Notes: generated by a model not told the origin, from the letters alone. A stretch of 42,673 nucleotides of DNA from Nitrospirota bacterium (GCA_016234115.1 JACRHD010000030.1:1-42673), one strand, 5' to 3'. Counted from the stretch's first letter, positions 8,690 to 18,872 are shown. Program-made: numbers and translations.

Positions 8690-10594
8690 TCAGCTCTTGA
8701 AAAACAACACCCCTAACGGGGGCAACTTCAGCGAGAGCGAAAAGTCCCGGCCCTGCGACTGGACCGCTTCAGCCATAACGCCGCCTGCGTTTCCGCAGCC
8801 GCTTCCGGCGTAGATCCCGGCGTCGCTGTTGAGGACTTCACGCCAGTAGCCGCCTCTGGGCACGCCGAGCCTGTAATTCTCCCTGACGACCGGCGTGAAA
8901 TTGCAGACGACGAGGATGAGCTCATTCGTGCTGCGGCCTTTTCTGATAAAACTTATGGTGCTCTCTTCCCAGTCATGACAGTCTATCCATTCAAACCCCT
9001 CTTTGGAAAAATCCAGCTCGTGCAATGCCGGCTCATTCCTGTATAGGTAGTTCAGATCGGTCACCCATTTCTGTACGCCCCGCTGAAAAGGGTAATTCAG
9101 GGCGTGCCATTCAAGACTCTCCTCATGGTCCCATTCCTTCCACTGGCTGAATTCGCCGCCCATGAAGAGCAGCTTCTTGCCGGGGTGGCCGTACATGTAT
9201 CCGAAAAGCATCCTCAGGTTTGCCGATCTCTGCCACTCGTCTCCCGGCATTTTACCGATCAGCGCCCCCTTGCCGTGGACGACTTCATCGTGTGAAAGGG
9301 GGAGCATGAAATTCTCCGAAAAGGAATACCATATGCTGAAAGTAAGCTGGTCGTGATGGTATTTTCTGAAGAGCGGGTCTTTAGAGATGTACTTCAGGGT
9401 GTCGTGCATCCAGCCCATGTTCCATTTCATCCCGAACCCTAATCCGCCGACGTGCGTGGGTCTGGAGACCATGGCCCACGCGGTGGATTCCTCCGCAAAG
9501 GTCTGCACATCCGGGTGTTCGGTGTAGACGGCTTCGTTAAGCCTCTTTATAAAACTTATCGCGTCGAGGTCCTCATTGCCGCCGTATTTATTGGGTATCC
9601 ATTCGCCTTCTTTTCTCGCGTAATCGAGATAAAGCATGGAAGCCACGGCGTCCACCCGTATGCCGTCGATATGATATTTTTCCAGCCAGAACAGGGCGCT
9701 GCTGATAAGAAAATTCCTCACCTCGTTCCTGCCGTAGTTGTAGATGTAGCTGTTCCATTCAGGATGGTACCCTCTCTTGGGGTCCTGGTGTTCATAGAGG
9801 TTCGTGCCGTCAAAATATGAGAGCCCGTGGGCGTCGGATGGAAAGTGTGAAGGCACCCAGTCGAGGATGACGCCGATGCCGTTTTGATGGAGGTGGTCGA
9901 TCATATACATGAAATCTTCGGGGGGCCCGTATCTGCCTGTCGGCGCAAAGTGTCCCACGGTCTGATATCCCCAGGAGCCGTAGAAGGGGTGTTCCATTAT
10001 CGGCAGCAGCTCTACATGGGTAAAGCCGGTCTGCTTGACATAATCCGCCAATTGATGGGCCAGTTCTCTGTAATTGAGGTACCTGTTGCCCTCCTCCGGG
10101 ACCCGCCTCCATGAACCGATATGGACTTCATATATGGCAAACGGGGCGCTCAGGGAATTGACTTTATGCCTGTCATTCATCCATTCCCTATCGTTCCATT
10201 CATAATTCAGCTCCCACACAAGAGACGCCGTCCTGGGCGGCCGCTCCCAGCGGAGCGCGTAAGGGTCGCCTTTTTCCGCAGAGTAATCGTTGAAATTGGA
10301 TTCGATATGATATTTATAAACAAATCCCTTTTTGATTCCGGCAATAAAACCCTCCCATATGCCGGAACCGTCCCATCTCGCCGCCAGCGGGTGAGACTGC
10401 TTGTCCCATCCGTTGAAGTCGCCCATAACGGCGGTCCTTTTTGCGTTAGGCGCCCATAGCGCAAAATAAGTCCCTTCCTGTCCATCGACAGTCATGGGAT
10501 GAGAGCCTAATTTCTGATACAGCCTGAAATGGTTCCCTTCTTTGAAAAGGTATATATCGTGATCGGTAAACAGAGTAATATCGTGCCGTACCAT
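8690..10594 (-). CDS. glgB: 1,4-alpha-glucan branching enzyme GlgB (GH13)
   Basis: A 634-aa GH13 enzyme that makes alpha-1,6 branches in glycogen. An N-terminal CBM48 region carries [20 protein letters not shown]. Catalytic motifs are [12 protein letters not shown] (nucleophile Asp), TFAEESTAW (acid/base Glu) and [13 protein letters not shown] (third Asp). The start at 10594 has AAGGAG 6 nt upstream and gives the family-typical opening [13 protein letters not shown]. The frame stays open to ATGs at 10636 and 10669 with poorer sites. It is divergent from the HDOD-GGDEF gene. Together with malQ and the GH57 gene it makes a compact glycogen block; no glgA or glgC is in the window. Confidence 0.93.
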   Translation of the reverse strand: MVRHDITLFTDHDIYLFKEGNHFRLYQKLGSHPMTVDGQEGTYFALWAPNAKRTAVMGDFNGWDKQSHPLAARWDGSGIWEGFIAGIKKGFVYKYHIESNFNDYSAEKGDPYALRWERPPRTASLVWELNYEWNDREWMNDRHKVNSLSAPFAIYEVHIGSWRRVPEEGNRYLNYRELAHQLADYVKQTGFTHVELLPIMEHPFYGSWGYQTVGHFAPTGRYGPPEDFMYMIDHLHQNGIGVILDWVPSHFPSDAHGLSYFDGTNLYEHQDPKRGYHPEWNSYIYNYGRNEVRNFLISSALFWLEKYHIDGIRVDAVASMLYLDYARKEGEWIPNKYGGNEDLDAISFIKRLNEAVYTEHPDVQTFAEESTAWAMVSRPTHVGGLGFGMKWNMGWMHDTLKYISKDPLFRKYHHDQLTFSIWYSFSENFMLPLSHDEVVHGKGALIGKMPGDEWQRSANLRMLFGYMYGHPGKKLLFMGGEFSQWKEWDHEESLEWHALNYPFQRGVQKWVTDLNYLYRNEPALHELDFSKEGFEWIDCHDWEESTISFIRKGRSTNELILVVCNFTPVVRENYRLGVPRGGYWREVLNSDAGIYAGSGCGNAGGVMAEAVQSQGRDFSLSLKLPPLGVLFFKS

Positions 10595-10782
10595 CTGTTC
10601 TCCTTCCGTTAAGCCCTGCGTCTTATATGGCGTCATGGGTATTTGTCCTTTCCTGCGGTCATGCCGCAACTGCCGCCCATCCGGTAATCCGACGTAACAA
10701 TAGATTATACATAAAAAGCCGGATAAATATGGAAATTCAAGTTTTTATCTTTCAAAACCGATCAAGTTGTTGTAAGAGCAGG

Positions 10783-10836
10783 GGCAACCCCCCCTGTGGT
10801 TGCCCTTTAGGAGGGCAGCCGCAGGTGCCCCTATAT
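10783..10836. repeat. GGGGC-type hairpin in divergent intergenic region
   Basis: GGGCAACC...GGTTGCCC (10783-10808) is followed by GGCA...TGCC. It is similar in character to other GGGGC/GCCCC palindromes in the window and lies directly before the HDOD-GGDEF start. It may be a repeat or an mRNA leader hairpin. Confidence 0.4.
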
Positions 10837-10847
10837 ACTGAATAAAC

Positions 10848-12362
10848 ATGAACGCTGAATCCATTCTTAAAGACATAGAGGCGCTGCCGTCGCCGCCGGC
10901 CGTCGCCGCAAAAATAATTCAGGAAATAAGGAAAGACAAGGCGTCCATCGGCAAGTTGGCCGATATTATTTCCGTCGATCCCGCCCTCACCGCCAACCTG
11001 CTGAAAATGGCCAATTCGTCCTTCTACGGATTGCCTTATAAGATAGACTCGGTGGAGAGGGCCGTGAATGTCCTGGGACTGGAAGCCGTTAAAAACATAG
11101 CCCTCTCCTTTGTAATCGTCAAGGGCTTCAGGAGGGAGTCTGTCGACGGGTTCAACCAGGACCTTTTCTGGAGAAGATCCATTACCTCGGCTGTATGCGC
11201 GGACCTGATCGCCTCGAAGCTGAAGACCGATCGCGACGATACATTTGTCACGGCGCTGCTTATGGATATAGGCGTTTTGATTATGTACCTTGTCAGGCCC
11301 GACGGCTATTTGAAGGTCATTGATGAAAAAATAATTTCAGAGACGACTGCCGTCGAAGCGGAAAAAACCGTCTTCGGATACGATCATCAGGATGCGGGGG
11401 GCGAGGTATTAAAGGCATGGGGGATACCGGAGAGCATCTATATTGCCGTGGCCTGCCACCACAAAGTACAGGACGCCCCTGACGGGCCACAGAACAAAGC
11501 TGAGATACTCATGCTGGCCGACATGACGTCATCGGTTTATTATGGGGACAATAGCGCGGAAAAGCTGAGAACGCTGAACATGTTGTTGCATGACAAGCTG
11601 GGCATGACCGAATCAGCAGTCGGCGCCTTCATCGATTCAATAGCCGAAAAGACCGTCGATATACTTTCAAGTTTCGATATCGACGCAGGCGATTTGAAAC
11701 CATATTCGGAAATGCTGTGCGAGGCAGGCGAAGAGGCAGGAAAACTCAGTCTGACATATGAGCAGCTCGTAATGGAGCTGAGACAGGAACAAAGAAAGAC
11801 CGCCCGTCTTGCAGCCGAGCTGAAAGACACGAATGAAAAGCTCAGGCGGTATGCCAATGTAGACGGCCTCACAGGCATGTACAACCACAGGTATTTTCAG
11901 GAACTCCTTGATAAAGAGCTGGAAAGGGCGGAGAGGTATTCGCGAAACCTGTCTATCATCATGATGGATATAGATCATTTCAGGCGGATAAATGATTCAT
12001 ACGGGTATCCGCAGGGGGACACCGTGCTCCGCGCGGTCGCCGAGCTCTTTCAGCAGGTCATCAGGAAACCTGATACGGCAGTCAGGTACGGCGGGGAGGA
12101 GTTTGCCGTGCTTGTCCCGGAGACCGATATAAGGGGGGCCGTTGTGCTGGCAGACCGGCTGCGGCAGATAGTCGAGAGGCTGGAAATAAAAATTGACGGA
12201 CATGCCCTGAAGGTCACAATCAGCGCGGGAATCACCGTGTATGAGCCTAAAAGGAATTTAAAGGACAGGGTAAAAATGATCGAGGCGGCAAACAAGGCAC
12301 TGCATTATTCAAAGTTGACCGGCAGGAATAAACTCAGCGTAGTGCCGCTTGCGACGAATTAA
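10848..12362 (+). CDS. HDOD-GGDEF signalling protein
   Basis: A 504-aa soluble protein. Residues about 10-210 form an HDOD domain (LPSPPAVAAKIIQEI, then NSSFYGLPYKIDSVERAVNV and a CHHKV region). Residues about 300-335 look like a coiled-coil linker, and 335-500 form a GGDEF domain with GGEEF at 415-419. The I-site RxxD (RKPD, 406-409) lies five residues before it, so an active diguanylate cyclase with product inhibition is likely. HDOD domains act in signalling scaffolds and have degraded catalytic sites. The cell would use it to raise c-di-GMP in response to an unknown input. The start ATG at 10848 has a weak ribosome binding site. Nothing in the sequence ties it to the neighbouring glycogen genes. 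Confidence 0.9.
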   Translation: MNAESILKDIEALPSPPAVAAKIIQEIRKDKASIGKLADIISVDPALTANLLKMANSSFYGLPYKIDSVERAVNVLGLEAVKNIALSFVIVKGFRRESVDGFNQDLFWRRSITSAVCADLIASKLKTDRDDTFVTALLMDIGVLIMYLVRPDGYLKVIDEKIISETTAVEAEKTVFGYDHQDAGGEVLKAWGIPESIYIAVACHHKVQDAPDGPQNKAEILMLADMTSSVYYGDNSAEKLRTLNMLLHDKLGMTESAVGAFIDSIAEKTVDILSSFDIDAGDLKPYSEMLCEAGEEAGKLSLTYEQLVMELRQEQRKTARLAAELKDTNEKLRRYANVDGLTGMYNHRYFQELLDKELERAERYSRNLSIIMMDIDHFRRINDSYGYPQGDTVLRAVAELFQQVIRKPDTAVRYGGEEFAVLVPETDIRGAVVLADRLRQIVERLEIKIDGHALKVTISAGITVYEPKRNLKDRVKMIEAANKALHYSKLTGRNKLSVVPLATN

Positions 12363-12370
12363 ACTAAGGA

Positions 12371-12438
12371 CGAGTGACGAGTGACAAGTGACAGATAACT
12401 TAAAAAATTACCTGTCACTTGTTACTTGTTACCCGTTA
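12371..12438. repeat. GTGACAAGTGACAG inverted repeat
   Basis: A left arm with tandem GAGTGAC/AAGTGAC units (12371-12394) and a right arm CCTGTCACTTGTTAC (12411-12425) continuing as TTGTTACCCGTTAC form a long imperfect hairpin. It is a dispersed-repeat type element between the HDOD-GGDEF gene and the PilZ-like fragment and could also act as a transcript end. Confidence 0.5.
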
Positions 12439-12452
12439 CTTTTCTTAAAAAA

Positions 12453-12632
12453 ATGGACATCAGAAGAAAAAAGAGATACAGCCATATCTATATAGGATTG
12501 AAGGTCCGGGTCAACGGAACATTGGAGCCGATCAAGGCGCTCGACTGGAATGAGGACGGCTTTAATTTCTATATTGACCGGGGCATAGATGAAGCCGGTC
12601 TCATGTTCAAAAAGGGGATTGCGCATTTGTAG
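12453..12632 (+). pseudogene. PilZ-like protein fragment truncated by a repeat
   Basis: A 59-aa ORF from the ATG at 12453 that begins MDIRRKKRYSHIYIGLKVRV and continues with a WNEDGFNFYID segment. The basic RRKKRY start and the following strand pattern resemble the opening of PilZ-type c-di-GMP binding domains. The rest of the domain is missing, because the TAG stop lies inside the dispersed element that starts at 12628. The remaining PilZ strands do not reappear beyond the repeat. Its place right after a diguanylate cyclase gene fits a c-di-GMP role, but identification from such a short piece is tentative. Confidence 0.45.
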
Positions 12633-12720
12633 GGGCGACCCGGCGGGTCGCCCCTACGCTATCTCGCGGCTCCTTTTTAATGGTGTCGTATAGAAATCCT
12701 CCGCCAGGCTTCCCCTTGGG
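12628..12720. repeat. Dispersed element, copy C1
   Basis: TGTAGGGGCGACCCGGC... forms a GC-rich palindrome and continues into a non-palindromic part with GCTATCTCGCGGCTC, TTTTTAATGGTGTCG and TATAGAAATCCT. A second copy is at 26257-26358 with a different loop but the same downstream body. C1 provides the stop codon of the PilZ-like fragment. Confidence 0.75.
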
Positions 12721-12775
12721 CTCCCCCTTGGCCGTAATCTCCGGTTGTTACTTGAAACAATAAAGTAGTAGAATA

Positions 12776-12852
12776 ATTCAAAATTCAATATTCAAAAGTC
12801 AAAAAACTGTTATCAGGCTATTTTGAATATTGAATTTTGAATATTGAATTTT
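12776..12852. repeat. ATTCAAAATTCAATATTC inverted repeat before gatA
   Basis: Left arm ATTCAAAATTCAATATTCAA (12776-12795) and right arm TTTTGAATATTGAATTTT (from 12821, repeated to 12852) enclose about 25 nt. It abuts the gatA ribosome binding site and supplies an in-frame TTG at 12844 that should not be taken as the gatA start. Confidence 0.65.
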
Positions 12853-12867
12853 TATGCCGGAGGACAT

Positions 12868-14322
12868 GTGGAGCTTCATCAATTTACTATCGAAGACGCG
12901 CGGACGGCCATTGGTAAGGGCGAAATCAGTCCGGTTGAGCTGACGGAAGCCGCGTTCAGGAGGATAGAGGCTGTCGAAGATAAGGTGCATTCCTTTGTGA
13001 CCCTCAGCAGGGAAGACGCCGTGCTTCAGGCAAGGCAGGCGGATGAAAGTGTCAAAAGGAATGCCGGGCGTCTTCTTTCCGGGATACCTCTGGCGATAAA
13101 GGACAATATTTGCACGAAAGACGTGAGGACTACCTGTTCGTCGAAGATCCTTGAAAAATTTGTCCCGCCGTACGAAAGCACTGTAACAGGGAAGCTGATG
13201 GAGCAGGAATATGTATTGATCGGCAAGGCCAACCTCGACGAATTCGCAATGGGCTCCTCCACTGAAAACTCGGCATTCGGCCCCACAAAAAACCCGTGGG
13301 ACGTCACAAGGGTCCCCGGAGGCTCAAGCGGCGGTTCCGCGGCTGCGGTTGCGGCGGACATGTGCATTGCGGCGTTAGGCTCCGATACCGGCGGTTCTAT
13401 CCGGCAGCCTGCCGCGTTTTGCGGCGTTGTGGGATTGAAACCTACCTACGGAAGGGTCTCGCGATACGGCCTCGTCGCCTTTGCCTCATCGCTTGATCAG
13501 ATCGGTCCGATAACAAAAAATGTGAAGGACTCGGCGCTCCTTCTGAACATCATAAGCGGTCACGACCGCCGCGATTCGACCTCGGCAAATATGCCCGTGC
13601 CGGATTTCGCGGCCGTGTGCGGAAAAGATATAAAGGGGATGAGAATCGGAATACCCAGGGAATATTTTATAGAAGGCATGGACGGTGAAGTGGAGGCTTC
13701 CGTAAGGCAGGCGATAAAGAAGATTGAAGCCCTCGGCGCCGTGCCTGTGGAAATTTCTCTTCCTCATACCGGTTACGCCATAGCGGCATATTACATCCTT
13801 GCGACGTCCGAGGCTTCTTCAAACCTCGCCCGGTACGACGGCGTGAAATACGGGCTGCGGGTCGAAGGGAAAGACCTTATCGACATGTACATGAATACAA
13901 GGAAGGAAGGCTTCGGGGCTGAAGTGAAGAGGAGGATAATCCTCGGCACGTACGCGCTCTCATCAGGATATTACGACGCCTACTACCTAAAGGCGCAGCA
14001 GGTGAGGACCCTGATAAAGCAGGACTTCGAGAAGGCGTTTGAAGCGGTCGATGTAATCGTTACCCCCACGACGCCGACGCCTGCGTTTAAAATCGGTGAA
14101 AAGTCGGACGACCCGCTTCAGATGTACTTAGCCGATATCTTTACCATCTCCGTAAACCTCGCGGGCGTGCCCGGTATTTCAGTCCCCTGCGGTTTTACTT
14201 CTCGGAATTTGCCGGTCGGTTTGCAGATCATCGGCAAGCACTTTGACGAAGAGGCGATCCTGAAAGTCGCCTATGCTTATGAACAGTCGTCGGATTGGCA
14301 TAAAAGGAAGCCCATTTTGTAA
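12868..14322 (+). CDS. gatA: Asp/Glu-tRNA amidotransferase subunit A
   Basis: A 484-aa amidase-signature glutaminase of the GatCAB complex, which amidates mischarged Glu-tRNA(Gln) and Asp-tRNA(Asn). Visible features are the catalytic Lys in [24 protein letters not shown] with the cis-Ser, and [15 protein letters not shown] with the nucleophile Ser, followed by [14 protein letters not shown]. The start is GTG at 12868 with GGAGG 4 nt upstream, giving the typical MELHQ opening; the in-frame TTG at 12844 lies in a repeat. gatC is not adjacent. gatB follows, but a toxin-antitoxin pair sits between them. All four genes are co-directional with gaps of about 30 bp, so they are probably cotranscribed. 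Confidence 0.96.
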   Translation: MELHQFTIEDARTAIGKGEISPVELTEAAFRRIEAVEDKVHSFVTLSREDAVLQARQADESVKRNAGRLLSGIPLAIKDNICTKDVRTTCSSKILEKFVPPYESTVTGKLMEQEYVLIGKANLDEFAMGSSTENSAFGPTKNPWDVTRVPGGSSGGSAAAVAADMCIAALGSDTGGSIRQPAAFCGVVGLKPTYGRVSRYGLVAFASSLDQIGPITKNVKDSALLLNIISGHDRRDSTSANMPVPDFAAVCGKDIKGMRIGIPREYFIEGMDGEVEASVRQAIKKIEALGAVPVEISLPHTGYAIAAYYILATSEASSNLARYDGVKYGLRVEGKDLIDMYMNTRKEGFGAEVKRRIILGTYALSSGYYDAYYLKAQQVRTLIKQDFEKAFEAVDVIVTPTTPTPAFKIGEKSDDPLQMYLADIFTISVNLAGVPGISVPCGFTSRNLPVGLQIIGKHFDEEAILKVAYAYEQSSDWHKRKPIL

Positions 14323-14352
14323 AATAAAATTCGCAGAAAGGGGGAAAAGTAA

Positions 14353-14553
14353 ATGGAAATCCAATATATTACTGATACAAAAGGACACAGGAAAAATGTG
14401 GTTGTTCCGTACAAGGAATGGGAAAGACTCATGAAGGAAATGAAGAAGCAACGCGTGCTGCTTGGATTGAAAGAGGCTGTTTCCGAAGCAAAAGCCGTCC
14501 TGGCAGGGAAAAAGAAAATGAAAACGCTTGATGAGTTACTGAATGAGCTTTAG
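14353..14553 (+). CDS. RelB/Phd-type antitoxin inside gatA-gatB
   Basis: A 66-aa small protein starting at ATG 14353 after AAAGGGGG. The N-terminus (TDTKGHRKNVVVPYKEWERL) resembles the prevent-host-death/RelB-type DNA-binding start, and the C-terminus is basic and helical. It overlaps the downstream RelE-like toxin gene by 11 bp, the usual arrangement for translational coupling of antitoxin and toxin. It probably neutralises the toxin and represses the pair. It lies 30 bp after gatA, so it may also be read from the gatA promoter. Confidence 0.75.
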   Translation: MEIQYITDTKGHRKNVVVPYKEWERLMKEMKKQRVLLGLKEAVSEAKAVLAGKKKMKTLDELLNEL

Positions 14554-14875
14554 GATTGTTCCATCCGATAATTTCTCAAGAGACCTGAAAAGGCTGAGTA
14601 AAAAATACCCTTCGCTTAAGCACAGGATAAGAGACCTTTCAAACGAACTTTTGAAGAATCCCCGTACAGGAACCCCGTTAGGACATAACTGTTATAAAAT
14701 CAGGATCTCGTCTCCTGATAAACCGGGAGGAAAGAGAGGGGGCTTCCGTATAATTACATACGCAGCTATTCTGAAAGAGACTATCTTCCTTCTGTCTGTT
14801 TACGATAAGTCAGAAGTCCCGACCCTGAAGGACCGGGAGATAAAGAGAATAATCAAGGAGCTCAGGCTGTTATAA
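14543..14875 (+). CDS. RelE/ParE superfamily toxin inside gatA-gatB
   Basis: A 110-aa protein with a RelE fold pattern: [20 protein letters not shown], a helical pair, then [28 protein letters not shown] and a C-terminal [16 protein letters not shown]. RelE toxins cut mRNA in the ribosome A site, while ParE toxins hit gyrase; the sequence does not settle which. The basic residues in the GGKRGGFRI region agree with an RNase-type RelE. It starts in the 3' end of the antitoxin gene and ends 26 bp before gatB. A toxin cotranscribed with translation genes is unusual. Confidence 0.8.
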   Translation: MSFRIVPSDNFSRDLKRLSKKYPSLKHRIRDLSNELLKNPRTGTPLGHNCYKIRISSPDKPGGKRGGFRIITYAAILKETIFLLSVYDKSEVPTLKDREIKRIIKELRLL

Positions 14876-14901
14876 ATGAAGGGACTACTGGAAGGAGCAG
14901 A

Positions 14902-16332
14902 ATGAACTACGAAGCGGTCATAGGGCTTGAGATACACGCGCAGCTCCTGACGGAGTCGAAGATGTTCTGCGGCTGTTCGACCAAATTCGGCTCGGAGCCG
15001 AATTCCCAGACGTGTCCGGTATGCATCGGGATGCCTGGGGTGCTGCCGGTAACAAACAAAAAGGCGATTGAGTATGTGATAAAAACAGGCCTGGCGGTCA
15101 ACTGCGACATCGCGCCTTACAGCAGGTTTGCAAGAAAGAACTATTTTTACCCCGACCTTCCCAAGGGCTATCAGGTCAGCCAGTACGAACTCCCCCTGTG
15201 CGGGCGCGGCTTTGTGGAGATTACCGTAAATGGTGAAACCAGGAGGATCGGCCTCACGAGGATACATCTTGAAGAGGACGCGGGGAAAAACATTCATGAG
15301 GGCGCGGGCAATCACAGTTTCGTCGATTTAAACAGGGCAGGCACCCCCCTGATGGAGATCGTCTCCGAACCCGACATCAGGACCCCGCAGGAGGCCGCGG
15401 AATTCGTGAAGAAGCTGAGGGCGATTGTCCGTTATTTAGGCGTATGTGACGGCAACATGGAACAGGGGTCTCTGCGGTGCGATGCAAATGTGTCTGTCCG
15501 GCCCGTGGGGCAGAAAGAGTTCGGCACAAAGACGGAAATCAAGAACATGAATTCCTTCAGGTATGTCGAGAAGGCGCTCGATTATGAGATCAGGCGGCAG
15601 ATAAAAGTCCTTAAAGAAGGCGGAAGGATAATCCAGGAGACGAGGCTCTGGGACTCAAACAGGGGGACCACGGAATCCATGCGCTCAAAAGAGGAAGCGC
15701 ATGATTACCGGTATTTCCCCGAGCCCGACCTTGTGCCCGTGGAAACGGACGACAAATGGATTGAACAGATACGGTCGCAAATCGTCGAGCTGCCTGACGC
15801 GAGACAGCGGAGATTCATCAGCCAATACGGTCTCCCCGTACAGGATGCGGATCTGCTTACATCCGAAAGGTCCATTGCGGAATGGTTTGAGGAAGCGGTG
15901 AAAGCAGGTGGCGAGCCCAAGACCGTCGGCAACTGGATGATGGGCGAGCTCATGAGGCTCTTGAATGAAGAGAAACGGCAGATCGAGGAGTCCGCTCTGA
16001 AGCCGGCGCAGCTTGCAGGCCTGCTGAAGCTGATTGAGAAAAATGTGATCAGCGGAAAGATCGCAAAGACCGTCTTTGAAGAAATGTATAAGACAGGCGG
16101 GGACGCCGAAACGATAGTGAAGGAAAAGGGCCTTGTCCAGGTCAGCGACGAATCCGAGATTGAAAAGGCTGTGGACGAAGTCCTCGCGAAAAGTCCGGGA
16201 GAAATTGAACGGTTCAGGGCAGGTGACGAGAAGCTGCTCGGTTTCTTTGTCGGGCAGGTGATGAAGTCAACGAAGGGCAAGGCGAACCCAAAGGTGCTGA
16301 ACGAGCTGTTGAAAAAGAAATTGAGTATTTAG
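14902..16332 (+). CDS. gatB: Asp/Glu-tRNA amidotransferase subunit B
   Basis: The 476-aa kinase-like subunit of GatCAB that activates the tRNA-bound Glu or Asp with ATP and accepts ammonia from GatA. The N-terminus has the family signature [13 protein letters not shown], with a Cys set ([20 protein letters not shown]) that binds zinc in this family. LEEDAGKN and [17 protein letters not shown] follow; the YqeY-like tail domain ends near residue 476. The start ATG at 14902 is preceded by GGAAGGAG. The length is normal. It is separated from gatA by the toxin-antitoxin pair. Confidence 0.96.
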   Translation: MNYEAVIGLEIHAQLLTESKMFCGCSTKFGSEPNSQTCPVCIGMPGVLPVTNKKAIEYVIKTGLAVNCDIAPYSRFARKNYFYPDLPKGYQVSQYELPLCGRGFVEITVNGETRRIGLTRIHLEEDAGKNIHEGAGNHSFVDLNRAGTPLMEIVSEPDIRTPQEAAEFVKKLRAIVRYLGVCDGNMEQGSLRCDANVSVRPVGQKEFGTKTEIKNMNSFRYVEKALDYEIRRQIKVLKEGGRIIQETRLWDSNRGTTESMRSKEEAHDYRYFPEPDLVPVETDDKWIEQIRSQIVELPDARQRRFISQYGLPVQDADLLTSERSIAEWFEEAVKAGGEPKTVGNWMMGELMRLLNEEKRQIEESALKPAQLAGLLKLIEKNVISGKIAKTVFEEMYKTGGDAETIVKEKGLVQVSDESEIEKAVDEVLAKSPGEIERFRAGDEKLLGFFVGQVMKSTKGKANPKVLNELLKKKLSI

Positions 16333-16359
16333 CCACGAATGAACACGAACTTGTACAAA

Positions 16360-16433
16360 CGTCATGCCCGCAGTCATTAAGCGGGCATCCAGTGCCTTTC
16401 TGGATTCCCGCTCAACAGACTGCGGGAATGACG
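16360..16433. repeat. CGTCATnCCCG dispersed palindrome, copy 1
   Basis: CGTCATGCCCGCAG... opens and ...CTGCGGGAATGACG closes, with an internal GCGGGCATCCAG and TGGATTCCCGC forming a second arm pair. Similar copies are at 21757-21837, 22986-23103, 25164-25239 and, shorter, 6001-6045. All are intergenic and have the size and form of REP/BIME elements. Confidence 0.8.
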
Positions 16434-16466
16434 CCTAGTATTCTTACTTATGTGCACCTTTATATT

Positions 16467-17837
16467 ATGGAAACCATCCTCATCGTAGAAGACAAAGAAT
16501 CCATGGCCCAGATGCTGAAGGAGACCCTTGAGCTGGATGGATATGAAGTCGTCATTGCGCACGATGGCGCGGAGGGGACAAGGATTATCAGGGAGAACAA
16601 GGCCGCTCTTGTTCTTACCGACCTGAAACTGCCGAAGAAAGACGGGCTTGAGGTCCTGAGGGCGTCGAAAGAGGAGAACCCTCTCGTCCCTGTAATTGTC
16701 ATGACCGCATTCGGCTCAGTTGAGACCGCGGTCAATGCCATGAAGCTCGGGGCTTACGATTTCATCACAAAACCCCTTGATACGGATTACCTTCGATTGC
16801 TGATTGAGAGGGCCCTGAAAAACCGGAGGCTCGTCACCGAAAACCTCCTGTTGAAGGACGCCCTGTCTCAACACGTCGGCATGTCTGATATTGTCGGCAA
16901 GAGCCCTGCAATGGTGAAGGTCGCCGAGCATATTCAGAAGGTGTCGCAGGCAAAGACGACCGTTCTTCTCCTTGGTGAATCGGGCACGGGAAAAGAGCTT
17001 TTTGCGCGGGCGATCCATGATCTGAGTCCGAGAAAAGAGTTGCCGTTTGTCGCCATAAACTGCGCCGCTATACCGGAGGAGCTCCTTGAATCAGAATTTT
17101 TCGGTTATGAAAAGGGCGCGTTTACCGGCGCAGCGGAAAAGAAAATAGGCAAGTTCGAGCTCGCGGACAAAGGAACAGTGTTCCTTGACGAGATCGGCGA
17201 AATGGACCTGTCTTTGCAGTCCAAGGTGTTGAGGGCCCTTCAGGAAGGTGAAATAGACAGGGTAGGGGGGGCTAATCCGGTGAAGGTCGATATCAGGATC
17301 ATAGCCGCGAGCAACAAAGACCTTGAAGCCGCTGTAGAGAAGAATAAATTCCGGCAGGACCTCTTTTATCGCCTGAGCGTTTTCCCCGTCATCATCCCTC
17401 CGCTGAGAGAACGACGTGAAGATATACCGCTGCTGGCCGGCCATTTCCTGTCGAAGCTTTCGGCTGAAATGAATGTCCCGCGCAAAAATATAAGCCCGGA
17501 AGCAATAGAGGTCCTTAAGGGTTATTCATGGAAAGGCAACGTCAGGGAGCTTGAAAATGTGATAGAGAGGGCGATGATCCTCTGTGAGGGCGATGTCGTC
17601 ACACCGGAACATCTGAGATTGAGTCCGCCTGTCTCCGCTGAGTCGATGCTTATGAATATCCCTTTGGACGGGACTCTTGAGGAAGCCGCAAGCGCCGCCC
17701 TGAGGACCGCGGAATCCATGAGGATCAAAAAGGCGCTCGACGCCGTGCACTGGAACAGGAGCAGGGCAGCGGAGATACTCAAGGTCAGCTATAAGACATT
17801 GTTGACGAAGATCAAGGAATACCGTTTAGAACGTTAG
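16467..17837 (+). CDS. NtrC-family sigma-54 response regulator (orphan)
   Basis: A 456-aa three-domain regulator. The receiver domain has phospho-acceptor D52 ([12 protein letters not shown]) and K100 (FITKPLD). The AAA+ domain has Walker A GESGTGKE at 168-175, the sigma-54 contact loop GAFTGA at 215-220 and Walker [13 protein letters not shown] Fis-type helix-turn-helix forms the C-terminus ([20 protein letters not shown]). It would activate sigma-54 promoters when phosphorylated. The start at 16467 ([11 protein letters not shown]) is preferred; the frame is open to 16392 only because the dispersed repeat reads through. No histidine kinase is adjacent and its targets are unknown. Confidence 0.93.
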   Translation: METILIVEDKESMAQMLKETLELDGYEVVIAHDGAEGTRIIRENKAALVLTDLKLPKKDGLEVLRASKEENPLVPVIVMTAFGSVETAVNAMKLGAYDFITKPLDTDYLRLLIERALKNRRLVTENLLLKDALSQHVGMSDIVGKSPAMVKVAEHIQKVSQAKTTVLLLGESGTGKELFARAIHDLSPRKELPFVAINCAAIPEELLESEFFGYEKGAFTGAAEKKIGKFELADKGTVFLDEIGEMDLSLQSKVLRALQEGEIDRVGGANPVKVDIRIIAASNKDLEAAVEKNKFRQDLFYRLSVFPVIIPPLRERREDIPLLAGHFLSKLSAEMNVPRKNISPEAIEVLKGYSWKGNVRELENVIERAMILCEGDVVTPEHLRLSPPVSAESMLMNIPLDGTLEEAASAALRTAESMRIKKALDAVHWNRSRAAEILKVSYKTLLTKIKEYRLER

Positions 17838-17842
17838 ATGTC

Positions 17843-17921
17843 AAAAAATCCCCCTTAGTCCCCCTTTTACAAAGGGGGATTTTTCCCCCTCTTTGGAAAA
17901 GAGGGGTTAGGGGAGATTTTA
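17843..17921. repeat. CCCCCTT / AGGGGG dispersed element, copy B1
   Basis: AATCCCCCTTAGTCCCCCTT-TTACA-AAGGGGGATTTTT is followed by CCCCTCTTT-GGAA-AAGAGGGG and TTAGGGGAGATTTT. The first hairpin followed by T5 probably terminates transcription of the regulator gene. A related element with the two halves in reverse order is at 32931-33014, and a partial one at about 18815-18872. Confidence 0.7.
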
Positions 17922-17940
17922 TAATTTTCCGGGGTTAACA

Positions 17941-18807
17941 TTGTGGATTTTATTCGCCCTTCTGACTGCATTCTTTCTCGCCACGAGTGACGCTCTTACG
18001 AAGAGAATACTCGCCGTGAGGGACGAGTATTTCGTGGCATGGGCGAGGATGTTCTTCTCCATGCCCGTTCTTCTGTTGAGCCTGATGTTTATCGACATTC
18101 CAAAGCTAAACCCGGCCTTCTGGAAAGCTACTTTAATCGCTATACCGCTGGAAATAACCTCGCTGGTCCTGTACACAAAGGCGTTGAAGGCCTCGCCGAT
18201 CAGCCTGACGACGCCGTTTTTAGCGCTTACTCCTCTTTTCCTTATTGTAATTTCATACGTAATCGCCGGGGAAAAGATATCGGTCTCCGGCGCCGCCGGG
18301 ATTGTGCTCATGGCCGTCGGCAGCTACATGCTGAACCTCCACAAGATAAGACAGTCGTTTGTCGAGCCGATAAAGGCGGTCCTCAGGGAAAGGGGCTGCG
18401 TGCTGATGATCGTTGTGGCCTTTATTTACAGCATGACGTCTTCACTGGGCAAGGTAGCGATAACCAATTCGTCTCCCGTCTTTTTCGGAAGCTTCTACTT
18501 TTTACTGATAACAGTGATCTTTACACCCATCTCCATGTTCATGAATAAGGGAAAGATCATTATTACAAAGAAAGAAATAGTCCCGCTCCTTGCCGTGGGC
18601 GTTACCCAGTCCCTGATGATCCTCCTGCACATGACCGCTATCAGCATGACGAAAGTAGCGTACATGATCTCGGTCAAAAGGACGAGTCTGCTGTTCAGTA
18701 TCATGTACGGGTACTTTGTTTTCAGGGAAGAGAAGATCGCGGAGAAGACAGTAGGCGCGCTGATCATGTTTGCAGGCTTCCTGATGATAGTGTTAGGAGG
18801 GAAGTAG
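17941..18807 (+). CDS. EamA/DMT-family transporter
   Basis: A 288-aa integral membrane protein with about ten hydrophobic helices in two repeated halves, as in the EamA drug/metabolite transporter superfamily. The first half has ATSDALTKRIL and an ASPISLTTPFLALTPLF stretch; the second has YSMTSSLGKVAI and AYMISVKRTSLLFSIMYG. The end of each half (GEKISVSGAAGIVLMAVGSY and REEKIAEKTVGALIMFAGF) shows the internal repeat. The start is TTG at 17941, with GGGG just upstream and an in-frame stop at 17908, so no earlier start is possible. The substrate is unknown. It lies upstream of the sphingolipid-like genes, but a link is unproven. Confidence 0.85.
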   Translation: MWILFALLTAFFLATSDALTKRILAVRDEYFVAWARMFFSMPVLLLSLMFIDIPKLNPAFWKATLIAIPLEITSLVLYTKALKASPISLTTPFLALTPLFLIVISYVIAGEKISVSGAAGIVLMAVGSYMLNLHKIRQSFVEPIKAVLRERGCVLMIVVAFIYSMTSSLGKVAITNSSPVFFGSFYFLLITVIFTPISMFMNKGKIIITKKEIVPLLAVGVTQSLMILLHMTAISMTKVAYMISVKRTSLLFSIMYGYFVFREEKIAEKTVGALIMFAGFLMIVLGGK

Positions 18808-18814
18808 GGTTCAG

Positions 18815-18872
18815 TTGTCCCCCTCTTTGGAAAAGACCAACAGTAGGCGCCTTAAGCAGGGGCGAGGGGAGT
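18815..18872. repeat. CCCCTCTTT element, partial copy B2
   Basis: TCCCCCTCTTTGGAAAAGA matches the half-element at 17885-17905, but the match is then interrupted by about 25 nt (CCAACAGTAGGCG...) before GGGGCGAGGGGAG. It is a degraded or rearranged copy. Confidence 0.5.

Noticed and set aside
16392-16466. N-terminal extension of the NtrC-type regulator
   Set aside because: It is encoded by the dispersed palindrome at 16360-16433; receiver domains start at METILIVED.
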